From contig NZ_NFIZ01000001.1 in the NCBI RefSeq assembly GCF_002159625.1, positions 186,001-250,000 on the forward strand: 64,000 nt of DNA, read 5' to 3'. This document shows positions 52,077 through 60,347 of this stretch, one piece after another. Below the pieces are notes generated by a model, which saw only the letters and a list, made by a program, of their open reading frames with translations, was not told where the DNA came from and ran no database searches. The position numbers and the translations under genes are program-made. Each line of letters begins with the position of its first letter. Position 1 is the first letter of the stretch. The stretch comes from Olsenella sp. An285 (GTDB lineage: Bacteria; Actinomycetota; Coriobacteriia; Coriobacteriales; Atopobiaceae).

Positions 52077-53198
52077 ATGAAGATCGCCCTTCTCGGCTAC
52101 GGCACGGTGGGCCGCGGCGTGGACGAGATAGTCTCCGCGCGCGTGCCGCAGGTGGAGGTCTCCCACATCCTCGAGCTCCCCGATCGCCTCACGGACCCGC
52201 GCATGACGTCGAGCTATGAGGAGATCCTCGCCGACGCCTCCGTCGAGCTCGTGGTCGAGTGCATGGGTGGCGTCGAGCCCGCTCACACCTACATCATGGC
52301 CGCCCTTGCGGCTGGCAAGAACGTCGTGACCTCAAACAAGGCGGTCGTCGCCGCGCACTTCGAGGAGTTCGCGGATGCGGCGCGCGCGACGGGCGCGAGT
52401 CTCTACATCGAGGCCTCCGTCGGCGGCGGCATCCCCTGGATCGCGAGCATCGAGAAGGTGCGCAGGGTGGACGAGGTCACGTCCTTCTCGGGAATCATGA
52501 ACGGCACCACCAACTACATCGTCGACGCCATGCGGCGCGACGCGGAGGACTTCGACGACGTCCTCGCCCGCGCCCAGGAGATGGGCTACGCGGAGCGCGA
52601 CCCCTCGGCCGACGTCGACGGCATCGACGTGCTCAACAAGACCATCATCACCGCCTCCGTGGCGTTTGACGTTGCGTGCGAGAAGAACCTTCCCGCGTCG
52701 GGCATCCGCAACCTGCGCCTCTCCGACCTCGAGCTCTTTGCCGCGCACGGCCGCACCGTGAAGCTGCTCGGCAGGGGGGTCTCGCGCGACGGTCGCTACG
52801 CCGCCGCGGTGGAGCCCGTCGCGGTTGCGGCGGACTCGCTCGAGGCCGCCGTTCCCTCCAACTTCAACCTCGTCACGCTCGACGCCACCACGGTGGGCGA
52901 GCTCAGGTTCTACGGCCAGGGGGCGGGCAGCCTCCCCACCGGCAACGCCATCGTCCAGGACGTGCTCGACTGCGCGACCGGCGTGCGCAGGCCCGTCTAC
53001 GACTTCTCGCGCGGCCTCGCGTACGACCCCTCGCTCCTGCGGGCGGACTACGTGTACCGCACCTCCGCGAGCATCGGCGGCGAGGAGTACGCGCCGGGCG
53101 CCGTCCTCGTGCGCGACCTCACCGCGCAGGCCGCGCGCGCCCTTCTCGACGAGGCGCTCGTCTCCGACCCGACCACGTTCATGGCCGCGCTCTCGTAG
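52077..53198 (+). CDS. hom: Homoserine dehydrogenase
   Basis: Reduces aspartate semialdehyde to homoserine with NAD(P)H. It has 373 residues. NAD-binding GYGTVGRGV is at the N-terminus, catalytic-region SNKAVVAAH near residue 84, SVGGGIPWI near 120, GIMNGTTNYI near 140 and DVDGIDVLNK near 180. It ends without the C-terminal ACT domain seen in many Gram-positive Hom proteins (about 430 residues), so threonine feedback through that domain is not expected. ATG 52077 has a weak AAAG site. Confidence 0.94.
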   Translation: MKIALLGYGTVGRGVDEIVSARVPQVEVSHILELPDRLTDPRMTSSYEEILADASVELVVECMGGVEPAHTYIMAALAAGKNVVTSNKAVVAAHFEEFADAARATGASLYIEASVGGGIPWIASIEKVRRVDEVTSFSGIMNGTTNYIVDAMRRDAEDFDDVLARAQEMGYAERDPSADVDGIDVLNKTIITASVAFDVACEKNLPASGIRNLRLSDLELFAAHGRTVKLLGRGVSRDGRYAAAVEPVAVAADSLEAAVPSNFNLVTLDATTVGELRFYGQGAGSLPTGNAIVQDVLDCATGVRRPVYDFSRGLAYDPSLLRADYVYRTSASIGGEEYAPGAVLVRDLTAQAARALLDEALVSDPTTFMAALS

Positions 53199-53199
53199 C

Positions 53200-53258
53200 T
53201 TGACAGTTTGCCCGGGGCCAGCTGTCAAGTTGACAGTTTGCCCGGGGCCAACTGTCAA
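53200..53258 (+). repeat. Two tandem 29-bp palindromic repeats between hom and lysC
   Basis: TTGACAGTTTGCCCGGGGCC occurs at 53200 and 53230, each completed by AGCTGTCAA or AACTGTCAA. The outer arms TTGACAG / CTGTCAA pair. They resemble the TTGACA...TGTCAA ends of the other palindromes, with a different centre. Confidence 0.88.
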
Positions 53259-53289
53259 CCCGACCGTCCGAAAGGCTAGGTTTTACAGC

Positions 53290-54621
53290 ATGATCAAGAT
53301 CGCAAAGTTCGGCGGGTCGTCCGTCGCCTCCGCCGAGCAGTTCCGCAAGGTCAAGGAGATCGTCGAAGCGGATTCCGACCGCCGCTTCGTGGTGGTCTCC
53401 GCTGCCGGAAAGCGCTTCGACGGGGACAACAAGATCACCGACCTCCTGCTCCTCGTGAACGCGCACGTGCAGTACCACGTCGACTGCACGGGCCTTCTGG
53501 CCGACATCGAGCAGCGCTTCCTCGACATCGCCTCCGAGCTCGGGCTCAAGTGGCCTGTGCACGAGAAGTTCGAGATCTTCGCCAAGAACATCAAGAAGCA
53601 CTCGCCCGAGTACATCGTCGCGCGCGGCGAGTGGTTCACCGCCCACCTCATGGCCGAGTACCTGGGCATGCCGTTCGTCGACGCGGCGGACGTCATGGTC
53701 TTCCATCACAACGGCGAGGTTGACATGGAGCGCACGGCCTCGCGCCTCAAGGACGTGATGGTGCGCCAGGGCTCCTTCGTGCTGCCCGGCTTCTACGGAG
53801 CCACGGTTGACGGTCAGATCAAGCTCTTCCAGCGCGGCGGCGGCGACATCACGGGCGCCATCCTCGCCCGGTGCATCGACGCCGGCCTCTACGAGAACTG
53901 GACGGACGTCTCCGGCTTCCTCTCCGCCGACCCGCGCATCGTCGACCACCCGCGCTCCATCCGCCGCATCACCTTCGACGAGATGCGCGAGCTCTCCTAC
54001 ATGGGCGCCTCGGTCCTGCAGGAGGAGGCAATCTTCCCCGTGCGCGAGGTCAACATCCCCATCCAGATCAAGAACACCAACCGTCCCCAGGACGAGGGCA
54101 CCATCATCCGCGAGAAGGCGCGCATCGGCGAGGACGAGCACCTCATAACCGGCATCGCCGGCAAGAAGGACTTCATCTCCGTGCACGTCAAGAAGGCCCA
54201 CATGTCGGGCGAGGTGGGCTTCGTGCGCCGCGCGCTCTCCGTCTTCGAGCGGTACGGGATCTCCGTGGAGCACATCCCCACGGGCGTCGACTCGTTCTCC
54301 GTGGTGGTCAACGGCGCCGACGTGCGCGACTCGATCTACTCCATCGTGACCGACATCCGCCGCGAGCTCGAGCCGGACGACATCACCATGGTGGACAAGC
54401 TCGCCCTGCTCTCCGTGGTCGGCCGCAACATGTCCAAGCGCAGCGGCACCTCCGGCAAGATCTTCGGGGCGCTGGGCGAGGCGGGCATCAACATCCGCAT
54501 GATCACGCAGAGCTCCCAGGAGATCTCGATCATCATGGGCGTCAACAACGACGACTTCGAGCGCGCCGTCCAGGTGATCTACGACCGCTTCGTCCGCGAC
54601 GAGATGGTCACCGCCAGCTAA
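53290..54621 (+). CDS. lysC: Aspartate kinase
   Basis: First step of the aspartate pathway (Lys, Thr, Met), 443 residues. Kinase motifs: KIAKFGGSSVAS at the N-terminus, ARGEWFTA near residue 117, RGGGDITGA near 182, TDVSGFLSADPR near 200. Two ACT-type regulatory units fill the C-terminus (about 290-440, including VVGRNM and GINIRMITQSSQEISIIMG). It is flanked by palindromes on both sides, so it may be transcribed apart from hom and asd. Confidence 0.94.
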   Translation: MIKIAKFGGSSVASAEQFRKVKEIVEADSDRRFVVVSAAGKRFDGDNKITDLLLLVNAHVQYHVDCTGLLADIEQRFLDIASELGLKWPVHEKFEIFAKNIKKHSPEYIVARGEWFTAHLMAEYLGMPFVDAADVMVFHHNGEVDMERTASRLKDVMVRQGSFVLPGFYGATVDGQIKLFQRGGGDITGAILARCIDAGLYENWTDVSGFLSADPRIVDHPRSIRRITFDEMRELSYMGASVLQEEAIFPVREVNIPIQIKNTNRPQDEGTIIREKARIGEDEHLITGIAGKKDFISVHVKKAHMSGEVGFVRRALSVFERYGISVEHIPTGVDSFSVVVNGADVRDSIYSIVTDIRRELEPDDITMVDKLALLSVVGRNMSKRSGTSGKIFGALGEAGINIRMITQSSQEISIIMGVNNDDFERAVQVIYDRFVRDEMVTAS

Positions 54622-54622
54622 C

Positions 54623-54649
54623 TTGACAGGGGGACAGTCCCTTTGTCAA
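54623..54649. repeat. GGGACAGTCCC palindrome between lysC and asd
   Basis: TTGACAGGGGGAC-A-GTCCCTTTGTCAA; 13-bp arms with two mismatches, one base after the lysC stop. Confidence 0.85.
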
Positions 54650-54669
54650 CCCGACTGAGAGGAAACGCC

Positions 54670-55686
54670 ATGAGCGAGAAGAACGTTGCCATCCTCGGCG
54701 CCACGGGCGTCGTGGGCCAGCAGATGCTCCAGTGCCTCGAGGAGCGCGACTTCCCCGTGCGCGAGCTCGTCCCGCTGGCGAGCCAGCGCTCCGTCGACGC
54801 CGGGCGTACCGTGAGCTTCCGCGGCGAGGAGGTGCCCGTCCGCCTGGCCGAGCCTGCCGCCTTCGAGGGCGCCGACATCGTGCTCGGCGCCGCTGATGAC
54901 GCCACGGCCCGCGAGCTCCTCCCCGAGGCCGTCCGCCGCGGCGCCGTGTGCGTGGACAACAGCCACGCCTTCCGCTTGGAGCCGGACGTGCCGCTCGTCG
55001 TTCCCGAGGTCAACGCCGGCGACATAGCCGGGCACCACGGCATCATCGCCAACCCCAACTGCGCCACCATCATCGGCCTCGTGCCGGTGTGGCCGCTCCA
55101 CCAGGCCGCCGGTCTCACGCGCCTCATCGTCTCCACCTACCAGGCGGCGTCGGGCGCCGGCCTGCCGGGCCTCCTCGAGCTCGAGCGCGAGATCTGTTGC
55201 GTCGCCGCCGGCGAGGAGGTGGGGGAGAGCGCCCCCTTCCAGTACCAGCTCGCCGAGAACCTCATCCCGCAGATCGGCGGCTTCAACGAGGTGGGCTACA
55301 CCTCCGAGGAGATGAAGATGCAGAACGAGGGCCGCAAGATTATGCACCTGCCCGAGCTGCGCGTGAACTGCACCTGCGTGCGCGTGCCCGTGGTGCGCTC
55401 GCACTCCGAGTCCATCACCGCAGAGTTCGAGCGGCCGCTCTCCGTGGAGCGGGCGCGCGAGATCCTCGAGTCTGCGCCGGGCGTGAGGGTCGTGGACGAG
55501 CCCTCCTCCTCGCGCTACCCCATGCCGCTCGAGACCTCCGACCAGGATCTCGTGTGGGTGGGTCGCATCCGCCGCGACCTCTCCGCCCCCGACGGCGTGA
55601 GCTCGATCACCTTCTGGTGCTGCGGCGACCAGATCCGCAAGGGCGCGGCCACCAACGCCGTGCAGATCGCGGAGTACCTGGTGTAG
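54670..55686 (+). CDS. asd: Aspartate-semialdehyde dehydrogenase
   Basis: Reduces aspartyl phosphate to the semialdehyde, 338 residues. NADP-binding GATGVVGQQML is at the N-terminus, the catalytic Cys in ANPNCATI near residue 130, and TYQAASGAG near 160. The protein ends with NAVQIAEYL. ATG 54670 follows AGAGGAAA. With lysC and hom it supplies homoserine for thrB/thrC and feeds lysine synthesis. Confidence 0.94.
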   Translation: MSEKNVAILGATGVVGQQMLQCLEERDFPVRELVPLASQRSVDAGRTVSFRGEEVPVRLAEPAAFEGADIVLGAADDATARELLPEAVRRGAVCVDNSHAFRLEPDVPLVVPEVNAGDIAGHHGIIANPNCATIIGLVPVWPLHQAAGLTRLIVSTYQAASGAGLPGLLELEREICCVAAGEEVGESAPFQYQLAENLIPQIGGFNEVGYTSEEMKMQNEGRKIMHLPELRVNCTCVRVPVVRSHSESITAEFERPLSVERAREILESAPGVRVVDEPSSSRYPMPLETSDQDLVWVGRIRRDLSAPDGVSSITFWCCGDQIRKGAATNAVQIAEYLV

Positions 55687-55719
55687 CGGGGCCGCTGAGG
55701 GAAGAAGAGCGTGCGGTTG

Positions 55720-55751
55720 GCGCGGGGCCGAGGTCCTTCTCGGCCCCGCGC
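55720..55751 (+). terminator. 13-bp hairpin after asd built around the CTTCTCG motif
   Basis: GCGCGGGGCCGAG / CTCGGCCCCGCGC with loop GTCCTT, so loop and stem together read GAGGTCCTTCTCGG. The tail is TGCGCTTTGCG, weak in T. It is probably the asd terminator. Confidence 0.65.
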
Positions 55752-55794
55752 TGCGCTTTGCGTCTCGTCGCCCGCAATGGCGCTTCCGCCAAAC

Positions 55795-55970
55795 CCACCG
55801 ACGAGTGGGCAAACTGTTTGATATAAAACCCCGGCATAATCAAGAATGCTGCCCAATCGCCTCATGATTCTGGCGAGAAGAACAAGCGGGACTTTACGTC
55901 ACGTGCTGAAGACGGCAGCGCGTCCTCTCGACCATCAACTCTTTTGCCCAATCGAGGGGGATTCTGGCTG
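55795..55970 (+). repeat. TTTGCCCAATCG-family element, copy 4
   Basis: It aligns with the element at 35231 over its length. AGTGGGCAAACTGTTTGAT (55804) and ATCAAGAATGCTGCCCAATC (55839) form an imperfect hairpin, followed by GGCGAGAAGAACAAGCGGG (the dispersed motif, at the same relative place as in copy 1) and ATCAACTCTTTTGCCCAATC (55934) with GAGGGGGATTCTGG. It fills the 388-bp gap between asd and the M42 peptidase together with the asd hairpin; no ORF is supported. Confidence 0.82.
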
Positions 55971-56074
55971 GCAAGCCGTTCTGGGATCGATCTCTGGTCC
56001 TTCCGGCGTCGGCTTCCCGGAGGGCCACCTGGCGGCGTAATCAGTGAGCGCGCCTCCGGACCCCCTGCCCGATC

Positions 56075-57148
56075 CTAGAAACCCTCGAGCACCTCGGGCG
56101 TGAGGCGCTCGGCCACCGCCACGGCGATTCTCGCCGCCGCCGCGACGTCCTCCGTCCGGCAGATGGCGGTTCCTGCGTGCACGTAGCGGCAGGGCACGCC
56201 CGCGACCACGCTGGGGACGTCGAGCTGGTGCAGGACGCCGCCGTCCGTGCCGCCGCCCTCGCGCACGGAGGTCTGAGCGGGAAGGCCCGCCTTTGAGGCG
56301 ACGCCCAGAACGAAGCGCTGGTAGCGTGGGTGCGTGATCATGCAGCGGTCGAAATAGCGAAACATCGGCCCGCGCCCCAGGGCGGCCCCGACCTCGTCGG
56401 CCGGGGTGAAGGTGTCGTCGGCGGGGCAGCCCTCAAACAGGAAGGCCGCGTCCGGAGAGAAGTGCCGGGCCGCTGCGCCCACGCCTCGCTCGCCGACCTC
56501 CTCCTGGGCGGAGACCGAGGCCACGACGTCCACGGGAAGGTCGTCGTGGCCGGCGAGCTCGCGCAGGGCGAACAGCATCGCGCACACGCCTGCGCGGCAG
56601 TCGAGCGCCTTGCCAAAGGCCACGCCGCGACCGGCGTCGTACGAGAAGGCGGTGTCCGGGACGAAGGGCTCGCCCATACCCATGCCAAAGGTGCCGACGG
56701 CCTCCTCGCGCGACCTCGCGCCCACGTCCAGCACGAGGCCCGCCTTGCCGGAGGCCCGCTCGGCATCGGTCCAGAAGTGCGGGGGCTTCACGCCGATGAC
56801 GCCGCGAACCCACGTGCCGTCCGTCGCGCGCACGAGCACGCCCTGGCCGGCGAGCGCGCCGGGGGAGAAGCGCCCCAGCTCGACGAAGCTCATCGTGCCG
56901 TTGGAGAGCACGGCCTTGACCATGCCGCCAACCTCGTCGCCGTGCGCGTCCAGCATGAGAACGGGCTTCTCGCCCGTGAAGTTTCGCGGGACGACGAGCC
57001 CGTCGCGCAGCGTGTTCTCCTCCACGGAGGCCCACTCCTCGCAGAACGAGCGGACCACCGAGATCGTCTCGTCCTCGAAGCCCGAAGGGGCCTTCGCGCT
57101 GGAGAGCGCGCCGAGAAGCCCTGCGAGCTCGGTCTCGTTGATGTCCAT
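56075..57148 (-). CDS. M42-family aminopeptidase
   Basis: A cytoplasmic dinuclear-metal aminopeptidase of the M42 family (FrvX / PepA-deblocking type), 357 residues. Metal ligands appear in MLDAHGDEVGG near residue 68, ALDCRAG near 180, SAQEEVGERG near 213 and the EGCPADD and YVHAGTAICR stretches. It probably trims peptides or acylated peptides; the substrate is not evident. ATG 57148 follows GAAAGGACCTCC. Confidence 0.9.
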   Translation of the reverse strand: MDINETELAGLLGALSSAKAPSGFEDETISVVRSFCEEWASVEENTLRDGLVVPRNFTGEKPVLMLDAHGDEVGGMVKAVLSNGTMSFVELGRFSPGALAGQGVLVRATDGTWVRGVIGVKPPHFWTDAERASGKAGLVLDVGARSREEAVGTFGMGMGEPFVPDTAFSYDAGRGVAFGKALDCRAGVCAMLFALRELAGHDDLPVDVVASVSAQEEVGERGVGAAARHFSPDAAFLFEGCPADDTFTPADEVGAALGRGPMFRYFDRCMITHPRYQRFVLGVASKAGLPAQTSVREGGGTDGGVLHQLDVPSVVAGVPCRYVHAGTAICRTEDVAAAARIAVAVAERLTPEVLEGF

Positions 57149-57292
57149 GGAGGTCCTTTCGTAATGCGTGCAGCTGTCGACAGTATAGCAGCGCGTATGG
57201 GCGCGCCCTCATTTTCCGCTCCCGCCCGGTCCCTCCGCCGAGGGCGCGGGGCCTCTGGCAGAGTCGAGGGCCCCTCAGCCCCTCGCGCTCGC

Positions 57293-57298
57293 TAGAAT
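57293..57298 (+). promoter_or_regulatory. Candidate -10 box (TAGAAT) of the fic gene
   Basis: CGCTAGAATGCTAGC lies 32 bp before the ATG in the M42/fic divergent gap. Confidence 0.45.
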
Positions 57299-57329
57299 GC
57301 TAGCAATCATCGCCGACGGGAGGTGCACC

Positions 57330-58079
57330 ATGGCCAACTTGCTTAAGGAACGCTACGACGCGCTGGTCGAGAAGTGGGTGGCGCTTCCCGAGGAGCGCCG
57401 CGAGAGGCTCCTTGACGAGTTCGTCTTCGACTACGTCTACAACTCCGAGAAGATCGAGAACGACGAGCTCGCGTTTGCCACCGTGAGCCAGATCATCAAG
57501 GGGGACGCCGTCGAGAGCTACACCGGAGACGTCGAGGTGCTCGTGGAGACGCGCAACCTCAAGCTCTCCTGGGACCTGGCGCGCCGCAGGCTCGCGGAGG
57601 ACCCCCGCCTCAGCGAGGAGCTCATCCAGGAGGCGCAGGGGCTCGTGACCATGGGGACCTACAGCGAGAAGCTCCTTCTTGCGGGGGAGCGCCCTGGCAC
57701 GTTCAAGCTCGAGAACTACGTCGGCGGACCGGCGAGCATCGGCATCCCCGCCGTGGAGGTCCCGCATGCGGTGGGCGTCCTTGCGGACGACGTGAACTCG
57801 TACCTGGAGGAGGGCCGCCGCCACCTCACCATCGCCGCGTACATCCACGCCCGGCTCTTTGAGATCCACCCCTTCGCGGACGGCAACGGGCGCACCGCGC
57901 GCCTGCTCATGAACGGCGTGCTGCTTGCGATGGGGATGCCGCCCATCGTGATCCGCGCGCAGGACCACGGCGCCTACCACGCCGGGCTCGACGTCTTCCA
58001 CCTCGAGGGCGACATCAGCCCCTTCCGGCGCTTCCTCAGGAACTCGGCGCTCCTCACCTGGGAGGGGCTCCTCGACTGA
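57330..58079 (+). CDS. Fic-domain protein with N-terminal inhibitory motif
   Basis: Fic enzymes usually transfer AMP from ATP to target proteins. The 249-residue chain has the full catalytic motif HPFADGNGRTAR near residue 184 and a Fic flap region (VGGPASIGIP near 130). An inhibitory (S/T)xxxE(G/N) motif is visible at residues 39-44 (SEKIEN) in the N-terminal helix, which places it among Fic proteins that inhibit themselves in cis. No separate small antitoxin gene is adjacent. ATG 57330 follows GGGAGG. Targets are unknown. Confidence 0.88.
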   Translation: MANLLKERYDALVEKWVALPEERRERLLDEFVFDYVYNSEKIENDELAFATVSQIIKGDAVESYTGDVEVLVETRNLKLSWDLARRRLAEDPRLSEELIQEAQGLVTMGTYSEKLLLAGERPGTFKLENYVGGPASIGIPAVEVPHAVGVLADDVNSYLEEGRRHLTIAAYIHARLFEIHPFADGNGRTARLLMNGVLLAMGMPPIVIRAQDHGAYHAGLDVFHLEGDISPFRRFLRNSALLTWEGLLD

Positions 58080-58081
58080 TA

Positions 58082-58108
58082 TGACAAAGGGGACAGGGTA
58101 GTTTGTCA
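58082..58108 (+). repeat. TGACAAAGGGGACAGGG-type repeat after fic
   Basis: TGACAAA / TTTGTCA arms enclose GGGGACAGGGTAG. It is an incomplete member of the palindrome family, and the same AGGGTxGTTTGTCAGGT order appears in the hairpin at 5809. Confidence 0.75.
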
Positions 58109-58125
58109 GGTTGTCCGGTGTGAGC

Positions 58126-58356
58126 ATGGCCAATCCCTACGACTTCGACCGCGACGGGCGCTGGAGCGCGCCCGAGCGGGCCTTCACGCACTACGGCATA
58201 GGCGGGGAGTACCGTCGCGCGGACTCCGAGCGCGGCGGGTCGCCGTCCGGCGGAGGCGGATGTGGATCGTGCCTGAGCGGGTGCGGGTGTGCGGCCGTTC
58301 TTCTCGCCCTGCTCTTCCTCCTGTTCTGGATGCTCGCGAGCTGCGCGGCCTCATAG
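58126..58356 (+). CDS. Small membrane protein, function unknown
   Basis: A 76-residue protein with a hydrophilic first half (NPYDFDRDGRW, TEYRRADSER-like), a Gly/Cys-rich patch (GGGGCGSCLSGCGC near residue 45) and one C-terminal membrane helix (AAVLLALLFLLFWMLAS). ATG 58126 has a weak site. No family is recognised; coding is supported by the organised layout and by the intact frame between fic and the tRNA genes. Confidence 0.55.
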   Translation: MANPYDFDRDGRWSAPERAFTHYGIGGEYRRADSERGGSPSGGGGCGSCLSGCGCAAVLLALLFLLFWMLASCAAS

Positions 58357-58462
58357 CGCGGTGCGTCTCGTGGAGGAAATCCGAATCCGCGCAAAAAAGT
58401 CCTTGCATCGCCCCGTGCGGGCGTGCATAATAATCGAGCTGCCTGAAGAGGTTCGCGAAATG

Positions 58463-58538
58463 GTGGGTGTAGCTCAGTTGGTAGAGCGACGGACTGTGGC
58501 TCCGTAGGTCGAGGGTTCGAGACCCTTCGCCCACCCCA
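58463..58538 (+). tRNA. tRNA-His (anticodon GTG)
   Basis: Acceptor GTGGGTG / CGCCCAC, discriminator C followed by encoded CCA, and a G at 58462 for the G-1 position. The anticodon loop is CTGTGGC; T-loop GGTTCGAGACC. Confidence 0.96.
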
Positions 58539-58551
58539 TTTAATCGAATAC

Positions 58552-58627
58552 GGATCGTTAGCTCAGCTGGTAGAGCAGGGGACTCTTAATCCCAAGGTCC
58601 AGGGTTCGAACCCCTGACGATCCACCA
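58552..58627 (+). tRNA. tRNA-Lys (anticodon CTT), copy 1
   Basis: GGATCGTTAGCTCAGCTGG, anticodon loop CTCTTAA, ends ACGATCC ACCA with CCA encoded; 76 nt. Identical to the next gene. Confidence 0.96.
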
Positions 58628-58631
58628 TTTT

Positions 58632-58707
58632 GGATCGTTAGCTCAGCTGGTAGAGCAGGGGACTCTTAATCCCAAGGTCCAGGGTTCGAACCCCTGACGA
58701 TCCACCA
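58632..58707 (+). tRNA. tRNA-Lys (anticodon CTT), copy 2
   Basis: A 76-nt exact copy of the preceding tRNA-Lys, separated by TTTT. It is probably a recent tandem duplication, transcribed together with tRNA-His up to the terminator at 58718. Confidence 0.96.
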
Positions 58708-58717
58708 CGATAGCTTC

Positions 58718-58751
58718 GGCCGGGCGCCCGCGTGGTGCCCGGCCGTTTTTT
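58718..58751 (+). terminator. Terminator of the tRNA-His/Lys/Lys cluster
   Basis: GGCCGGGCGCC / GGTGCCCGGCC with a 5-nt loop, then GTTTTTT. Confidence 0.93.
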
Positions 58752-58833
58752 GCGTGGACGCTCTGTGCCCGCCGGCCGCAGCTCCGCCCCCATTCCCTGA
58801 GGCGGGCGTTGAGGTGCCGTCCGGCTCCCGTGG

Positions 58834-58839
58834 TATCCT
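58834..58839 (+). promoter_or_regulatory. Candidate -10 box (TATCCT) of the nuclease gene
   Basis: GTGGTATCCTGCG lies 30 bp before the ATG. Confidence 0.45.
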
Positions 58840-58868
58840 GCGATGACACACAGGATCAGAGGAGGACC

Positions 58869-59660
58869 ATGTCAGACAGGCGCAAGGAGACCAACCCGGC
58901 TAAGCTGCGCGGCCCCGCGGGGCTCGTCGCCTCGATCGTCGTCGTGCTGCTGGCGGTGTGCCTCTCGGGCGCGCTGCCCTCCATCACCGGCGGCTCCGGC
59001 TCGGGCGCCCCGGCCGCGTCCGCGAGCGGCGAGCTCGCGTACAGCTCCTGGAGCTTCGACGAGTACCCGGAGTACTACCGCAAGGCAGGCTCTGCGGTCG
59101 TGGACGTCGAGCTCGAGCCCGGTGAGGCGCGCTACGAGGGGCTCGACTCCCTCGGGCGCACCGGGCGCGCCGTCGCGCTGGTGACCTTCGACATGATGCG
59201 CGAGGGAAGCGACCGCGAGCGCGAGGACATCCACGGGATCCATCCCTCGGGCTGGGGGCACAACCGCGAGGTCGACATCAAGATGCCCGGCGAGAAGACC
59301 TATCACGGCGCGCTCTTCAACCGCAGCCACCTCCTGGCCAAGTCCCTCGGCGGAGACGACGCCGCGTACAACCTCATCACGGGCACCCGCCCGCAGAACG
59401 TGGGCGACAACCGCGGCCAGGACGGCGGCATGGCCTACACCGAGGGCATCGCTCGCGACTGGCTCTGGGACAACCCGGACGGCACCGTCTTCTACTCGGC
59501 CACACCCGTCTACGAGGGTGACGAGCTTCTGGCGAGGAGCGTCTTCGTGGACGTGCGCTCCTCCGACGGGGAGCTCGACCTCAGGGTGGAGGTCTTCAAC
59601 ACCGCGTACGGATTCGACATCGACTACGCCACGGGCGAGTTCGAGACCACGGGGGAGTGA
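58869..59660 (+). CDS. Secreted or membrane-anchored DNA/RNA non-specific endonuclease
   Basis: A 263-residue protein with an N-terminal membrane segment (about residues 17-37, GLVASIVVVLLAVCLSG) and a nuclease domain of the EndA/streptococcal-DNase type. The catalytic motif is NRSHLLAKSLGGDDAAYNLI near residue 150 (His153), followed by TGTRPQNVGDNRGQ, as in the beta-beta-alpha-metal nucleases. It acts outside the membrane, for nutrient DNA, defence or DNA entry. ATG 58869 follows GAGGAGG. The Nudix gene follows after seven bases. Confidence 0.88.
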   Translation: MSDRRKETNPAKLRGPAGLVASIVVVLLAVCLSGALPSITGGSGSGAPAASASGELAYSSWSFDEYPEYYRKAGSAVVDVELEPGEARYEGLDSLGRTGRAVALVTFDMMREGSDREREDIHGIHPSGWGHNREVDIKMPGEKTYHGALFNRSHLLAKSLGGDDAAYNLITGTRPQNVGDNRGQDGGMAYTEGIARDWLWDNPDGTVFYSATPVYEGDELLARSVFVDVRSSDGELDLRVEVFNTAYGFDIDYATGEFETTGE

Positions 59661-59667
59661 TGCGTCA

Positions 59668-60324
59668 ATGACAGGGAAGGGCACCGAGGGGCGCGGCGAG
59701 AAGGACGTCGAGAAGGACGCCGAGAAGAGCCGTCGCGCTGGCGAGAAGGACGACGGCCTCGAAGCCGTCAGGCGTGCGCTCGAGCCCGAGCCCCGGCTCA
59801 TGGAGGGCGTGGTGCGGACGGACCGCGAGTGGGAGGGCAAGATCTTCTCGGTCGAGCACCTGCTGGTCGAGCTCTCTGATGGCAGCCGGGACTGGCGCGA
59901 GATCGTGCGGCACCACGGCGGGGCGGGCGTCGTTGCCGTGGTGGACGGCCGGGTGTGCCTCGTGCGGCAGTACCGCGTGGCGCTGGGACAGATGACGCTC
60001 GAGATCCCCGCCGGCAAGGTGGACCCCGGCGAGCCCCGCGACGTCTGCGCCGCGCGCGAGCTCACGGAGGAGACGGGGCTCGTGGCCGAGCGGCTGGAGC
60101 TGCTGACGGAGTCCTATGGCGCGCCCGGCTTCACGAACGAGCACACCTCGGTCTACTTTGCCCGTGGCCTCACGCAGGAGGCGTCCCGGCCGGACGAGGG
60201 CGAGTTCGTGGGCGTCGTCTGGGTGGACGTGGACGACACCGTGGAGGCCATCCGCCAGGGGCTCATCCAGGACGCCAAGACCGTAGAGGGCATTCTCGCC
60301 GCGAAGGCCTACGGGATGCTCTAA
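59668..60324 (+). CDS. Nudix hydrolase (ADP-ribose pyrophosphatase type)
   Basis: A Nudix enzyme of 218 residues. The Nudix box GKVDPGEPRDVCAARELTEE (completed by TGL) is near residue 113, and the layout (IVRHHGGAGVVAVV, ESYGAPGFTNE) is that of ADP-ribose pyrophosphatases. The first 35 residues are an unusual low-complexity tail with four (G/V/A)EK(D/S) units, encoded by four copies of the CGAGAAG motif in 60 bp (59694-59755); relatives lack such a tail as far as I recall. ATG 59668 follows the nuclease stop closely. tRNA-Arg is next. Confidence 0.9.
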   Translation: MTGKGTEGRGEKDVEKDAEKSRRAGEKDDGLEAVRRALEPEPRLMEGVVRTDREWEGKIFSVEHLLVELSDGSRDWREIVRHHGGAGVVAVVDGRVCLVRQYRVALGQMTLEIPAGKVDPGEPRDVCAARELTEETGLVAERLELLTESYGAPGFTNEHTSVYFARGLTQEASRPDEGEFVGVVWVDVDDTVEAIRQGLIQDAKTVEGILAAKAYGML

Positions 60325-60347
60325 AATGTTTCCCGCGCTCGTCCATC

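Noticed and set aside
58552-58707. Duplicated tRNA-Lys as the attachment-site pair of an integrated element
   Set aside because: Only TTTT lies between the copies, and there is no integrase; a plain tandem duplication explains it.
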